5,238 nt of DNA from CAZDXJ01 sp964509475. GTDB taxonomy: Bacteria; Pseudomonadota; Gammaproteobacteria; Methylococcales; Methylomonadaceae. The notes beneath the pieces were generated by a model that was not told the DNA's origin, ran no database searches, and saw nothing but the letters and a program-made list of their open reading frames with translations. Position 1 is the stretch's first letter. Every line of letters starts with the position of its first letter. Below, piece after piece: positions 1 through 5,238 of this stretch. The DNA lies in contig CAZDXJ010000109.1 of the NCBI GenBank assembly GCA_964509475.1, forward strand, positions 1 through 5,238, in the 5' to 3' direction. Both the position numbers and the translations under genes were made by a program.

Positions 1-130
1 ATTTGTTTTTACGGGATATGTCCTACTCAACCCTGTCGGGCGGTTCCGGCAAACCTGTCTGCCGTAGCACAGGCAGGCGTTTTGTCCCGGTGTTTGCTTT
101 ATTTTCCGCATTCGTAACCGCGTAGAGCAT
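1..130. repeat. Direct repeat, copy 1 (left of ppa, may continue beyond window)
   Basis: This stretch matches 1201-1321 in the same orientation. Positions 1-60 agree with 1201-1260 at 55 of 60 bases, and 91-127 agree with 1282-1318 at 36 of 37. The part between is more divergent, and this copy carries 9 extra bases there. It contains two potential stem-loops: 20-26 with 35-41 (one mismatch and one G-T pair) and 54-61 with 70-77 (one G-T pair). It lies just beyond the ppa stop codon, so the ppa transcript would run into it. No reading frame is conserved between the copies, so it looks like a non-coding dispersed repeat. The match begins at base 1, so the true left edge may lie outside the window. 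Confidence 0.85.
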
Positions 131-140
131 ACCTTATCTT

Positions 141-824
141 TTAACCTCTCAACGCGGCATTTAACATATTTTCCAGGTTGCCGAATTTTTTATGATAGTC
201 CTGCTGGCTTCGGCGAATGACTTCATGGGCTTCCGCGATGCCGTATACATGCGTGATTTCACAGTTACGGGCCTGGTTTTCGGGTATATCCTTATAGGTC
301 AGAAAATAGTGTTTCAAACTGCTGATTATCGCTTCGGGACAATCTGAAATATCTTTCCAGTGGCCGTATGTACCATCACCGGATAAAACCGCGATGATTT
401 TGTCATCGGCTTCACCATCGTCGAGCATGCGCAAGCCGCCGATCGGAACCGCTTCCAGCAAGATATCGCCATGCGGAATGAACTTTTCCGATAACACACA
501 GATATCCAGCGGATCGGCATCACCGACAATACCCTTGCGGCCGGTTTTTTGCTCGCAAAACTCAGCGACATTTTCGGCGCAATAGGTTTGCGGGATCAAG
601 CCATAGAGTGCCGGACAAATATTGGAGAATTTTTGCGGCCGGTCAACCTTGAGAATACCGGTTTGCTTGTCGATTTCATATTTAACGGTATCGGATGGGA
701 CGATTTCGATATAGCTGGTAACGACATTGGGATAATTATCGCCAATGCTTATGCCGTGCCAGGGATGGGCCTTGAAAATCATGCCCATTAATTGCCAGAT
801 GGGATCGGCCGTTTTTGTATTCAC
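141..824 (-). CDS. ppa: Inorganic pyrophosphatase, family I, long insert-containing type
   Basis: This soluble cytoplasmic enzyme hydrolyses pyrophosphate to two phosphates with Mg2+, pulling forward reactions such as nucleic acid synthesis and amino acid activation. The 227-residue product has the family signature DADPLDI at 102-108, which supplies the metal-binding aspartates 102, 104 and 107. By alignment with my recollection of the E. coli enzyme, the other active-site residues are also present: E40, K48, E50, R62, Y74, D135, D140, K142, Y177 and K178. It is longer than the ~175-residue E. coli protein, with an N-terminal extension containing HPWHG (20-24) and an insert at about 82-100. 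From memory, this resembles the chlamydial pyrophosphatases. Position C70 replaces a tyrosine found in E. coli. The start is a GTG. AGGAA (837-841) lies 12 nt upstream of it, which is rather far, so ATG at residue 13 or 15 remains possible. It is transcribed away from tetR-ppk1. Confidence 0.93.
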   Translation of the reverse strand: MNTKTADPIWQLMGMIFKAHPWHGISIGDNYPNVVTSYIEIVPSDTVKYEIDKQTGILKVDRPQKFSNICPALYGLIPQTYCAENVAEFCEQKTGRKGIVGDADPLDICVLSEKFIPHGDILLEAVPIGGLRMLDDGEADDKIIAVLSGDGTYGHWKDISDCPEAIISSLKHYFLTYKDIPENQARNCEITHVYGIAEAHEVIRRSQQDYHKKFGNLENMLNAALRG

Positions 825-907
825 AATGTGTTTAAATTCCTGTTTGTCAAGGGTTAGAATGGACGAAGCCCGCTTGTTTGTCAGCCGGGTTCTGATTGCC
901 TCTTTGA

Positions 908-913
908 TTTATA
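908..913 (-). promoter_or_regulatory. Possible -10 element for ppa
   Basis: On the minus strand these bases read TATAAA, 84 nt upstream of the ppa GTG. No good -35 hexamer lies 16-18 nt further upstream, so this is only a candidate. A 13-base palindrome (938-950) sits where a -35 element or an operator could be expected. Confidence 0.22.
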
Positions 914-937
914 CTGCGCGTGGCCACATTTGCGGAT

Positions 938-950
938 TTTGAATATCAAA
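938..950. promoter_or_regulatory. Palindrome upstream of ppa, possible operator
   Basis: TTTGA-ATA-TCAAA is a perfect 5+3+5 inverted repeat. It lies about 30 bases upstream of the candidate ppa -10 on the minus strand. A second inverted pair, CATTTG at 927-932 and CAAATG at 947-952, overlaps it. The spacing does not match an FNR/CRP site. A regulatory role is inferred from position only, and AT-rich palindromes of this size also arise by chance. Confidence 0.25.
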
Positions 951-988
951 TGAAGTAAGCACGAAAAACACAAAAGCCGGGTCGGTTA

Positions 989-1053
989 GGTTGGGTGATA
1001 GCCGTAACCCAACAATTCTGTGCCATGTGTTGGCTTACGCTGCGTTAACCCGA
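989..1053. repeat. Degenerate palindromic intergenic repeat
   Basis: Arms 1003-1014 (CGTAACCCAACA) and 1028-1039 pair at 11 of 12 positions around a 13-base loop. The outer parts (989-1002 and 1040-1053) are also roughly complementary, with gaps. A shorter alternative hairpin pairs GTTGGGT (990-996) with ACCCAAC (1007-1013). This resembles the GTTGGGTTACG-type palindromic repeats that I recall as common between genes in several gammaproteobacteria. That likeness is from memory and untested. Confidence 0.6.
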
Positions 1054-1169
1054 TCTATGAACCTGGGCAACGAAGCACCGTTCCAGGGTATTGGCTGGTT
1101 CGCTGCTCTCCCGTCGGCTACCAGGCAGGTGATCGGCCCGTCGCTGTGTCGTATTCATGGTTCTGCGCT

Positions 1170-1187
1170 GTGCGGATAAATCCGCAC
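1170..1187. repeat. Short perfect hairpin repeat
   Basis: GTGCGGAT (1170-1177) and ATCCGCAC (1180-1187) form an 8-base perfect inverted repeat separated by AA, followed by CTACCC. It has no following T run on the plus strand, so it does not look like a standard terminator. It lies 13 bases before repeat copy 2 and may belong to the same composite repeat element. Confidence 0.6.
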
Positions 1188-1200
1188 CTACCCATTTAAT

Positions 1201-1321
1201 ATTTGTTTTTATGGGATATGCCCTACTCAACCTTGTAGGGCGGTTCCGGAAAACCTGTCTGCAACAGGCGTTTCATTCCGATGTTTGCTTTATTTTCCAC
1301 ATTCGTAACCGCGTAGAGTAT
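1201..1321. repeat. Direct repeat, copy 2 (between ppa and tetR)
   Basis: This is the second copy of the repeat at 1-130, in the same orientation, with starts 1200 bases apart. The hairpin GCCCTAC (1220-1226) with GTAGGGC (1235-1241) is perfect here but imperfect in copy 1. The second stem is shortened to CCTGT (1254-1258) with ACAGG (1264-1268) because this copy lacks 9 bases. The final ~37 bases, ending in GCGTAGAG, are nearly identical in both copies. The copies bracket ppa and its whole upstream region. Confidence 0.85.
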
Positions 1322-1365
1322 AAAGCAAAAGCCAAGCCAATTAATTATAAACCAGATGAAAGTGT

Positions 1366-1379
1366 AATGCTTCAGCATT
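1366..1379. promoter_or_regulatory. Palindrome upstream of tetR, possible operator
   Basis: AATGCT-TC-AGCATT is a perfect 6+2+6 inverted repeat. TGTAAT (1363-1368) and ATTACA (1388-1393) form a second inverted pair around it. AGTGTAA (1361-1367) also recurs inverted as TTACACT (1422-1428), near the candidate promoter. TetR-family proteins usually bind palindromes next to their own gene, so this is a candidate autoregulatory site. It lies about 36 bases upstream of the candidate -35, which is further than usual for simple repression. Confidence 0.3.
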
Positions 1380-1414
1380 TCAATTTAATTACAAGTATCG
1401 TGATGCAAAAGCGA

Positions 1415-1442
1415 TAGACTGTTACACTATAAAGCCTATAAG
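1415..1442 (+). promoter_or_regulatory. Candidate sigma70-type promoter for tetR-ppk1
   Basis: TAGACT (1415-1420, 4 of 6 to the -35 consensus) and TATAAG (1437-1442, 5 of 6 to the -10 consensus) are separated by 16 bases. Transcription would start near 1449, giving a leader of about 43 nt before the tetR ATG. The -10 lies in a near-perfect tandem repeat, CTATAAAGC (1427-1435) then CTATAAGC (1436-1443). It is the best match by eye in this region. Confidence 0.35.
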
Positions 1443-1491
1443 CGAGATTACGCATTGACGAGCCAGCATTACTCCAGGTAAATACCAGAAA

Positions 1492-2109
1492 ATGGCAAGA
1501 CGTAGTGAACATACCCAGGAGCAGCTTCGGGAAATGATTTTGTCGGCTGCCGAAACAATCATTTGTGAACAAGGCATGCAAGCCCTCAAGGTACGTAAAA
1601 TCGCCCTGGAAATTGGTTATACAGTAGGCAGTGTTTATATGGTTTTTGAAAACATGGATGATTTGATGCTGCATATCAAGGCGCGAACACTGGATAAATT
1701 GGGCTTGCAGTTAAAACAGGTTATCTCGGAAACGAACAGTCACCAAAATATCAGGAAGCTGGCCAAAACCTATTTGCAATTTGCCAATGACAATTATCAT
1801 CTTTGGAATATGATTTTTGTACATCGCCTGGCCGATGACAAACAAACGCCAAAATGGTATCAGGATAAAATCAATGCGCTTTTTCAGCCGATTGAACAAT
1901 TACTCGATGATTTAAAACCTGGACATTACCCGCAAAAAAAGATTCACCAGGCCGCCAGGGCTTTGTGGGGCGGGATTCACGGTATTTGTATTTTGTCTCT
2001 CAGCCGTTCCCTGGATGCCGTTGGGGTTTATGATGTTGAACAAAGCGTTCTGTTGTTGGTCGATTGTTTCATAAACGGATGGGCGCAATCCATAACGGAT
2101 AATCAATAG
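1492..2109 (+). CDS. TetR/AcrR-family transcriptional regulator with WHG-type C-terminal domain
   Basis: This 205-residue length is typical of TetR-family repressors, which dimerise and bind operator palindromes through an N-terminal helix-turn-helix. The DNA-binding domain covers about residues 10-57, with the recognition region near 33-54 (KVRKIALEIGYTVGSVYMVF), where the GSVY segment is typical of the family. The C-terminal ligand and dimer domain contains ALWGGIHGIC (157-166), matching the motif for which the WHG domain (TetR_C_33) is named. The ligand cannot be told from sequence. The ATG has only a weak ribosome binding site, AGGTA at 1476-1480, 11 nt upstream. ppk1 follows after 35 nt on the same strand with no terminator between, so the two are probably cotranscribed. 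A role in controlling ppk1 or itself is inferred from that arrangement only. Confidence 0.88.
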   Translation: MARRSEHTQEQLREMILSAAETIICEQGMQALKVRKIALEIGYTVGSVYMVFENMDDLMLHIKARTLDKLGLQLKQVISETNSHQNIRKLAKTYLQFANDNYHLWNMIFVHRLADDKQTPKWYQDKINALFQPIEQLLDDLKPGHYPQKKIHQAARALWGGIHGICILSLSRSLDAVGVYDVEQSVLLLVDCFINGWAQSITDNQ

Positions 2110-2144
2110 AATTTTTGTCAACAAGTTTTACCGTAACCAAAACA

Positions 2145-4223
2145 ATGGATACAGATAATTTGCAACAACCCGAGCTGTATATCAATCGTGAACTGAGTTT
2201 ATTGGCGTTCAATGAACGGGTACTCGAACAAGCGAAAGATGAAAAAATCCCGCTGTTGGAACGGCTGAATTTTTTATGTATCTCCTGCTCCAACCTGGAC
2301 GAATTTTATGAAATCCGGGTGGCTAGTGTGTTGCAAATGGCGCAAATGGATTCGACGACCATTGGCATGGATGGCTTGAGTCCCCATGAGCAGATGGAGC
2401 AAATTGCGATAAAAGCCCATCAATTGGTGGCCGATCAATATCATACCCTGAATGACATTCTGATTCCTTTGTTGAGAGAGGAAAACATACGTTTTCTCAA
2501 ACGCCAGGAATGGAGCGAAACCCAACAGCAGTGGCTGGCCAAATATTTTATAGAAGAGTTATTGCCTATCCTCACGCCAATGGGATTGGATTCGGCACAT
2601 CCGTTTCCACGTATTCTGAACAAAAGTCTGAATTTTATCGTTTCCCTGACCGGCAAGGATGCCTTTGGCCGTAACAGTGGCCGCGCTATTATCCAGGCGC
2701 CACGTGCCTTGCCGAGAATTGTGCAATTACCTGCCGAAGAGACGGGCAGTGGCGAATACGATTTTGTATTTTTGTCTTCGATTATTCATGCTTTTGTCGG
2801 CAGATTATTCAATGGCATGAAAGTAAAGGGCTGTTATCAGTTTCGAGTCACCCGAAACAGTGATTTATTCGTTAATGACGATGCCATTGACGATTTGTTA
2901 CTGGCTGTGGAAGGTGAATTGGCGATGCGCAATTACGGCGATGAGGTGCGTTTGGAAATTGATGCCCGGTGTCCACAGGAAACAACGGATTTTTTAGTGG
3001 CCCGTTTTGGCCTGGAGACCGGCCAGGTTTTTTCCGTAGATGGGCCGGTCAACCTGAATCGATTGCAGGCACTGCTGGATTTGGTTGATCGGCCGGAATT
3101 ACGGTTTAAATCGTTTAAGCCGCGTGTGCCGGCACAATTGACGCGTAACAAGAATATTTTTGAAGCCATCCGGTTGGGTGATATTTTGCTGCATCATCCC
3201 TTTGAATCCTTTACGCCCGTTGTGGATTTTTTGCGTCAGGCAGCCGATGACCCAAATGTTTTGGCTATCAAGCAGACATTGTATCGAACCGGTTCCAATT
3301 CGCCGATTGTAAATGCCCTGATTAAAGCGGCGCGGGCAGGCAAGGAAGTCACGGTCGTGATCGAATTGCGGGCGCGGTTTGACGAACAGGACAATATTGA
3401 TCTGGCCTCGACTTTACAGGAAGCGGCAGCTCATGTCGTTTATGGTGTGGTAGGTTATAAAACGCATGCAAAGATGTGTCTGGTTTTACGCAAGGAAGGC
3501 AGGAAACTGCGTAACTATGTGCATCTCGGCACTGGCAATTATCACCCTAAGACAGCCCGGCTTTATACCGATTACGGTTTGTTTTCCTGCAATGAGCAAT
3601 TGGGTGAGGATGTCCGGCAAGTGTTTATGCAGTTAACCAGCCTGGGCAAGGTGACCCGGTTGCATAAATTATTGCAATCACCCTTCACCTTGCATAAGGC
3701 CTTATTGCAAAAAATTGAACGGGAAATCAAATTCGCCAAACAAGGCAAACCGGCTAAAATCATTATCAAGGTTAATTCGGTTGTCGAGGAGCAATCCATC
3801 CAGGCCTTGTACCGCGCTTCGCAAGCCGGTGTGGAGGTAAAATTGATCATTCGGGGTATTTGTTGTTTGCGTCCTGGCATTCCCGGTATTTCCGAAAATA
3901 TCGAAGTCCGCTCGATTATCGGCCGGTTTCTTGAACATACCCGTGTTTATGCCTTTGCCAATGACGGCAACTGGGAAGTTTATGCGGCCAGTGCCGATTT
4001 GATGAACCGGAATATGTTTTCCCGCGTGGAAACCTGTTTTCCTGTCGAAAACAAAAACCTGCAACAACGTATTTTGCATGATCTGGATTGTTATCTGCGC
4101 GATGACAGCCAATCCTGGTTATTACAAAGCGATGGCTGTTATCGGCGTGTGGAGCCGGGTAGCGACACGCCGTTTCAGGTGCAAACGGAATTGTTACAGG
4201 AGCTGGCAAATCGAAAAAGTTAG
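2145..4223 (+). CDS. ppk1: Polyphosphate kinase 1
   Basis: PPK1 reversibly transfers the terminal phosphate of ATP to a growing polyphosphate chain, through a phosphohistidine intermediate. In E. coli it is membrane-associated. The 692-residue product has the full family architecture: the N-terminal domain with SNLDEFYEIR around N50 (E. coli N45), a middle domain, and two phospholipase D-like C-terminal domains. Key residues keep E. coli spacing: R381 in LYRTGSN, R411 in ELRARFDE, the active-site histidine H441 in YKTHAKM, H460 in NYVHLGTGNYHP and H598 in FLEHTRVY. These correspond to E. coli 375, 405, 435, 454 and 592. I chose ATG 2145 because the homologous N-terminus (ELYINRELSLLAFNERVL) begins soon after it. 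An in-frame TTG at 2115 would add 10 residues. Neither start has a clear Shine-Dalgarno, so translation may be coupled to tetR. The gene looks complete and intact. Confidence 0.96.
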   Translation: MDTDNLQQPELYINRELSLLAFNERVLEQAKDEKIPLLERLNFLCISCSNLDEFYEIRVASVLQMAQMDSTTIGMDGLSPHEQMEQIAIKAHQLVADQYHTLNDILIPLLREENIRFLKRQEWSETQQQWLAKYFIEELLPILTPMGLDSAHPFPRILNKSLNFIVSLTGKDAFGRNSGRAIIQAPRALPRIVQLPAEETGSGEYDFVFLSSIIHAFVGRLFNGMKVKGCYQFRVTRNSDLFVNDDAIDDLLLAVEGELAMRNYGDEVRLEIDARCPQETTDFLVARFGLETGQVFSVDGPVNLNRLQALLDLVDRPELRFKSFKPRVPAQLTRNKNIFEAIRLGDILLHHPFESFTPVVDFLRQAADDPNVLAIKQTLYRTGSNSPIVNALIKAARAGKEVTVVIELRARFDEQDNIDLASTLQEAAAHVVYGVVGYKTHAKMCLVLRKEGRKLRNYVHLGTGNYHPKTARLYTDYGLFSCNEQLGEDVRQVFMQLTSLGKVTRLHKLLQSPFTLHKALLQKIEREIKFAKQGKPAKIIIKVNSVVEEQSIQALYRASQAGVEVKLIIRGICCLRPGIPGISENIEVRSIIGRFLEHTRVYAFANDGNWEVYAASADLMNRNMFSRVETCFPVENKNLQQRILHDLDCYLRDDSQSWLLQSDGCYRRVEPGSDTPFQVQTELLQELANRKS

Positions 4224-4415
4224 CTACGCAAGAAATTGACCGTTGCGGACTGAGGGTTTTTTTGTTTCCTGTTTTGTGTATAAACTGACCTTGACCAGAA
4301 AATAAATGGCAATGATCAGAAGACACCAATATTTTATCCGGAACGCAAATTCCAGCTGGGTCAGCATATCAGGATGATGAAACAGGTACAGATTAAACTT
4401 GTCAAAAATATCCAT
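4224..4415 (-). CDS. Small hypothetical single-helix membrane protein
   Basis: I do not recognise this 63-residue protein. It has a mostly polar N-terminal half with aromatic residues (HHPD at 13-16), one hydrophobic segment at about 29-46 (YWCLLIIAIYFLVKVSLY) and a short basic tail (KQETKKPSVR), which suggests an inner-membrane protein with one helix. Support for a real gene is the ATG with GAGG (4421-4424) 5 nt upstream, the coherent membrane segment, and its location outside any other gene. It is convergent with ppk1, and the two stop codons directly abut (4223 and 4224). The ppk1 transcript probably runs into its antisense strand. Conservation in related genomes would settle whether it is coding. 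Confidence 0.55.
   Translation of the reverse strand: MDIFDKFNLYLFHHPDMLTQLEFAFRIKYWCLLIIAIYFLVKVSLYTKQETKKPSVRNGQFLA
4227..4263 (+). terminator. Weak candidate terminator after ppk1
   Basis: CGCAA (4227-4231) and TTGCG (4243-4247) can form a 5-base stem around an 11-base loop. A run of seven T follows at 4257-4263, nine bases beyond the stem. The weak stem and the gap before the T run make intrinsic termination uncertain. The element lies inside the 3' end of the convergent small gene, where the T run encodes lysines on the other strand. Confidence 0.3.
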
Positions 4416-4700
4416 AGTCGCCTCGCTTCAAACGGAAATGATAAAGCAATCAAACTTCCTTCTAACAGCTAATCGTATAATTTGTCAATCGGTTTGTTGG
4501 AGATTGGCCGGGGTTCGTTATTGAAAACCATAAAAAATGAATATTTGGCAAATTTTTCAGTCCCATAAACAAGGGGAGGGGGTTCAATTGTTGCGGATTT
4601 GTCGGGGTAATTCTGATACCATCCTGATCTACAATGTTTTAACCGTTGATTGATAAAAAACACTTGTACATTAATTAAGAACAAAGGTAAGGAGATGGTA
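4416..4700. other. Divergent upstream region of the two small genes
   Basis: This 285-base region separates the minus-strand membrane-protein gene from the plus-strand exported-protein gene and must hold both promoters. It contains a perfect TATAAT on the plus strand (4476-4481) without a convincing -35. On the minus strand a perfect TTGACA (4483-4488) lacks a good -10 at 17 nt. TTGATA at 4650-4655 could be a -35 for the right-hand gene but has no clear -10. A G-rich run (ten bases, nine of them G, around 4575) is not explained. No gene is evident. Confidence 0.4.
4690..4694 (+). promoter_or_regulatory. Strong ribosome binding site that fixes the downstream start
   Basis: AGGAG lies 6 nt before ATG 4701. 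It favours that start over an in-frame ATG at 4695, which touches the site, and over an in-frame TTG at 4650, which would place a polar extension before the signal peptide. Confidence 0.8.
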
Positions 4701-5153
4701 ATGAAAAGAAATAAAATGATTGATGTTTTTAGGTTATCGCTCGTCGTAATGTTTTTGATGTTTGCCCAAAGTTCTCCCGTATTTGCCAAGGACAAGGGCT
4801 GTTGGGCTGAATTTTATGAATACGCCCAGTTTATTGGCGATCATTTTCGCGTCTATGGGCCGGCCAGGCTCGCCAATTTACGTAATGTCGATGATGAAAA
4901 CTGGGACTTGCGTATTGATAGTATCGTAGTGGGTCCAAAGGCCAAGGTTACCGTTTACGAGAACATTAACTTCAAGCTGACCTTGACGGAAATGGCCAAA
5001 TTCCCGGTTTTGATGAAATCTTTAGGTATCACTGAACAGGATATCCGGGAAGACTCCGAACTTATTTTTCCGCCCAAGGAAATGGTGCATCACCTTGGTG
5101 AGTACAATTTTCACAAAAAAGTACGTTCCCTGAAAGTTGATTGCGTGAAATAA
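4701..5153 (+). CDS. Small exported protein, beta/gamma-crystallin-like
   Basis: This 150-residue protein has a clear signal peptide: basic MKRNK, a hydrophobic core at about 11-21 and a likely cleavage after SPVFA at residue 29. The ~121-residue mature part should be periplasmic or secreted. It begins with CWAEFYEYAQFIGDHFRVYG (34-53) and continues with LRIDSIVVGPKAKVTVYENI (70-89). The pattern of aromatic residue, FYE/VYEN, then a following aromatic and a (D/N)xxDS-like stretch recalls the Greek-key motifs of beta/gamma-crystallin proteins. This is recognition by eye, without a profile search. The only mature cysteines, C34 and C148, sit near the two ends and could form a disulfide. Its function is unknown. 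It has its own strong ribosome binding site and no same-strand neighbour within the window. Confidence 0.8.
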   Translation: MKRNKMIDVFRLSLVVMFLMFAQSSPVFAKDKGCWAEFYEYAQFIGDHFRVYGPARLANLRNVDDENWDLRIDSIVVGPKAKVTVYENINFKLTLTEMAKFPVLMKSLGITEQDIREDSELIFPPKEMVHHLGEYNFHKKVRSLKVDCVK

Positions 5154-5170
5154 CATCGAGAAATCCGATG
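5154..5170 (+). terminator. Short hairpin after the exported-protein gene
   Basis: CATCG (5154-5158) and CGATG (5166-5170) form a 5-base stem with a 7-base loop directly after the stop codon. It is followed by A residues rather than T, so it is not a normal intrinsic terminator and may be chance. Nothing recognisable follows to the window end. Confidence 0.15.
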
Positions 5171-5238
5171 AAAAATGGTAACAACTCACCCGGTTGTGTT
5201 GTAGCCGGCGCAGGTCATTGATTTATCAGGACACGTGC

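Larger units (their letters stand above)
825..1491. other. Intergenic region with repeats between ppa and tetR
   Basis: This 667-base stretch separates the divergent ppa and tetR genes. Short open frames cross it in several directions, but none has a ribosome binding site or a recognisable product. It holds the ppa upstream region (825 to about 960), a degenerate palindromic repeat (989-1053), unexplained sequence (1054-1169), a short perfect hairpin (1170-1187), repeat copy 2 (1201-1321) and the tetR upstream region (1322-1491). Confidence 0.7.

Noticed and set aside
845..850. Perfect TTGACA on the minus strand near the ppa start
   Set aside because: A -10 at standard spacing would fall at or inside the ppa start codon and does not match consensus.
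1..1321. Composite transposon with ppa as cargo
   Set aside because: No transposase, no terminal inverted repeats and no target-site duplication can be seen. The flanking copies are short non-coding direct repeats.
991..1417. Short frames on both strands in the repeat-rich intergenic region
   Set aside because: They run through palindromes and the direct repeat, have no ribosome binding sites, and the frame is not preserved between repeat copies.
3572..4329. Three overlapping minus-strand frames of 102-137 residues opposite the ppk1 3' half
   Set aside because: The plus-strand frame is unambiguous PPK1 with all catalytic residues. The opposite frames have no recognisable features.
4469..4795. 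Minus-strand 108-residue frame with a hydrophobic stretch
   Set aside because: It overlaps the 5' end of the exported-protein gene antisense and has no ribosome binding site. The hydrophobic part is the complement of the signal-peptide region and AT-rich leader.
5168..5221. 17-codon frame from ATG 5168 to TGA
   Set aside because: It is too short, has no ribosome binding site, and the peptide has no recognisable features.
1..5238. CRISPR array, tRNA, rRNA or phage genes
   Set aside because: There are no regularly spaced short repeats, no cloverleaf-like sequence and no phage or integrase proteins on either strand.

Overview
The window is an ordinary stretch of bacterial chromosome at moderate GC content (estimated by eye). 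It looks gammaproteobacterial, and possibly from a methanotroph-like (Methylococcales) genome. That placement is weak: it rests on the general look of the proteins and on the degenerate palindromic intergenic repeats, not on a marker gene. I see no tRNA, rRNA, CRISPR array, transposase or phage gene.

Layout. Positions 1-130 hold the first copy of a ~125 bp direct repeat. Positions 141-824 (minus strand) encode a family I inorganic pyrophosphatase of the long, insert-containing type. Positions 825-1491 contain no convincing gene. They hold the upstream region of the pyrophosphatase gene, two palindromic repeat segments (989-1053 and 1170-1187), the second copy of the direct repeat (1201-1321) and the upstream region of a TetR-type regulator. 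That regulator (1492-2109, plus strand) is followed after 35 nt by ppk1 (2145-4223), which encodes polyphosphate kinase 1, and the two probably form an operon. A small minus-strand gene for a one-helix membrane protein (4224-4415) ends exactly against the ppk1 stop codon. A plus-strand gene (4701-5153) encodes a small exported protein that resembles the beta/gamma-crystallin fold.

How the genes fit together. PPK1 reversibly makes polyphosphate from ATP, and pyrophosphatase hydrolyses the pyrophosphate released by biosynthesis. The central part of the window is therefore a phosphate and phosphoanhydride neighbourhood. The TetR-type regulator directly upstream of ppk1 is a plausible local regulator of polyphosphate synthesis. 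This is inferred from position only. The two small genes at the right have no evident link to phosphate metabolism.

The points most worth a second look are the tetR-ppk1 pair, the direct repeat that brackets the pyrophosphatase gene, the palindromes upstream of tetR and ppa, and the two small uncharacterised proteins. I found no clear sign of a new defence, mobile or RNA system.
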